A stretch of DNA of 7,106 nt from Mariniphaga sp. (GTDB lineage Bacteria; Bacteroidota; Bacteroidia; Bacteroidales; Prolixibacteraceae), in NCBI GenBank assembly GCA_013203525.1, contig JABMQB010000675.1:1-7106 (forward strand), given 5' to 3'. This document shows, piece by piece, positions 6,172 through 7,106 of the stretch. The first letter of the stretch is position 1. Every line of letters starts with the position of its first letter. The translations under genes were made by a program, and so were the position numbers. The notes beneath the pieces are model-generated. The model saw nothing but the letters and a program-made list of their open reading frames with translations, did not search any database and was not told the origin of the DNA.

Positions 6172-7106
6172 TTATTCCTCTTTTTTTATCAAATGGATAT
6201 CACTGTTGGCAATATCCCACGTATTCAAAAATCCGATCCTTATAATATTTGCCATTTTTTCCCAGTTTACTTTACTTAGTTCATCAGACGGCTGATGGTA
6301 ATCGGGGTGCATGGCTGCCATAAAATAAAAGATTGGAATGTCAACTGCTGCAAAGGGAGCATGGTCGCTTCCACCACTTGGGCGCCTTGATCCACGATAA
6401 CTTATATCAAGGTTAATATCATAATCTTCTACATTCTTTTCGGTTAACTCCCTGATTCCCGGATAAGCTTCGGTATACTGCATCGAGGCCATATTCCCGG
6501 CTGTATCAGCAGCTACGTTACGTGCTATCATATCGTAATTCAGGTTTAAAATAACATTCATGTCTTTTTCCTTAGCATCTTCAACAAAATATTTTGAACC
6601 GTATAATCCTTTTTCTTCAGCAGTCCATGCAGCAAAAATCACCGATTTTTCAGGCTTTTTACCTGTGGCAGCAAATGCTTTAGCAATAGTCATAACACCC
6701 ACTGTACCTGAAGCATTATCATCGGCACCATTCCATGTCCATCCGTCGAATTTACCAAGATGGTCGTAATGGCCTCCAACAACAATATATTCATCCTTTT
6801 TCTCCCCTTCGATAATGCCAACTACATTCCTAACTTTGATGACCTCAGTATTTACTGAAGTTTTGAAAGAAACTGACTTGCCCTCTAGTTGCCTTGATTC
6901 CGGCTTCATTGTATTTTTTGTATTTTTTTCAAATTTCTCAATATCCAGGTCTGTACCTTCAATAATTGCATCCAATACATTTTTAGTCACCGAAATAACA
7001 GGCAAATTACCTAAAGAACCAGAACCCGGCAGTACCATCCTGTAATCGTAATACGATTTTAATGGGGCATCAGCCTCATAATACCTTCCATGAACAGGGT
7101 AAATAC
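6172..7106 (-). CDS. M28 family zinc metallopeptidase (N-terminus outside window)
   Basis: This is the C-terminal part of a two-zinc aminopeptidase or carboxypeptidase-like enzyme, usually exported in Bacteroidota. The frame is open to the right edge; 21 more codons read through upstream of the Met at 7038, so that Met is probably internal. Numbering from it, all family ligands are present: His90 in GGHYDHLG, bridging Asp106 in GADDNASG, catalytic Glu141 with ligand Glu142 in TAEEKGLYGS, Asp169 in LNYDM, and His248 in DYHQPSDE. Asp92, which supports the first His in the family, is also there. The stretch before the catalytic domain (LPVISVTKNVLDAIIEG, 12-28) looks like the end of a protease-associated (PA) type insert. 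Any signal peptide would be outside the window. The gene converges on the DUF4954 gene and ends at a shared hairpin. Exact substrate specificity cannot be told. Confidence 0.9.
   Translation of the reverse strand, partial: IYPVHGRYYEADAPLKSYYDYRMVLPGSGSLGNLPVISVTKNVLDAIIEGTDLDIEKFEKNTKNTMKPESRQLEGKSVSFKTSVNTEVIKVRNVVGIIEGEKKDEYIVVGGHYDHLGKFDGWTWNGADDNASGTVGVMTIAKAFAATGKKPEKSVIFAAWTAEEKGLYGSKYFVEDAKEKDMNVILNLNYDMIARNVAADTAGNMASMQYTEAYPGIRELTEKNVEDYDINLDISYRGSRRPSGGSDHAPFAAVDIPIFYFMAAMHPDYHQPSDELSKVNWEKMANIIRIGFLNTWDIANSDIHLIKKEE

Noticed and set aside
6560..7045. Plus-strand open frames of 69 and 76 codons near the right end
   Set aside because: They are antisense to the M28 peptidase, whose catalytic motifs fix the minus-strand frame as the true one.

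Overview
The window looks like AT-rich chromosomal DNA from a member of the Bacteroidota, most likely a Bacteroidales/Marinilabiliales-type organism. The evidence is the mix of families: an OmpP1/FadL-type porin whose likely mature end begins with Gln, a Tyr/Gly/Ser-rich secreted-type protein, a DUF4954 left-handed beta-helix protein and an M28 peptidase. Purine-rich Shine-Dalgarno sequences are also absent ahead of the genes, as is usual in this phylum. This placement is inferred from sequence features and remembered families, not from a database search.

Layout. (1) About 1-2967, plus strand: the 3' part of a low-complexity protein gene (acidic head, Tyr/Trp/Gly middle, Ser/Arg/Gly tail) is followed after 59 nt by a complete OmpP1/FadL-type outer-membrane transporter gene. 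The pair ends at a clear intrinsic terminator (2932-2967). (2) 2968-3086: a non-coding gap that should hold the promoter of the next unit. (3) 3087-6122, plus strand: three closely spaced genes. They are an unrecognised 94-residue basic protein, a class I SAM-dependent methyltransferase, and a 664-residue DUF4954 hexapeptide-repeat protein. (4) 6125-6151: a perfect 11-bp hairpin between convergent genes, probably a bidirectional terminator. (5) 6172 to the right edge, minus strand: the C-terminal part of an M28 family zinc peptidase with every metal ligand present; its N-terminus lies outside the window.

Working together: the first two genes probably act at the cell envelope. The methyltransferase and DUF4954 protein may be co-transcribed and so functionally linked, but the substrate of neither can be read from sequence. 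The points most worth a second look are the Lys found where this methyltransferase family normally has an acidic SAM-binding residue, the three-block charge and aromatic architecture of the first protein, and the small unknown gene leading the methyltransferase/DUF4954 cluster. I found no RNA genes, CRISPR arrays, insertion sequences or attachment sites.
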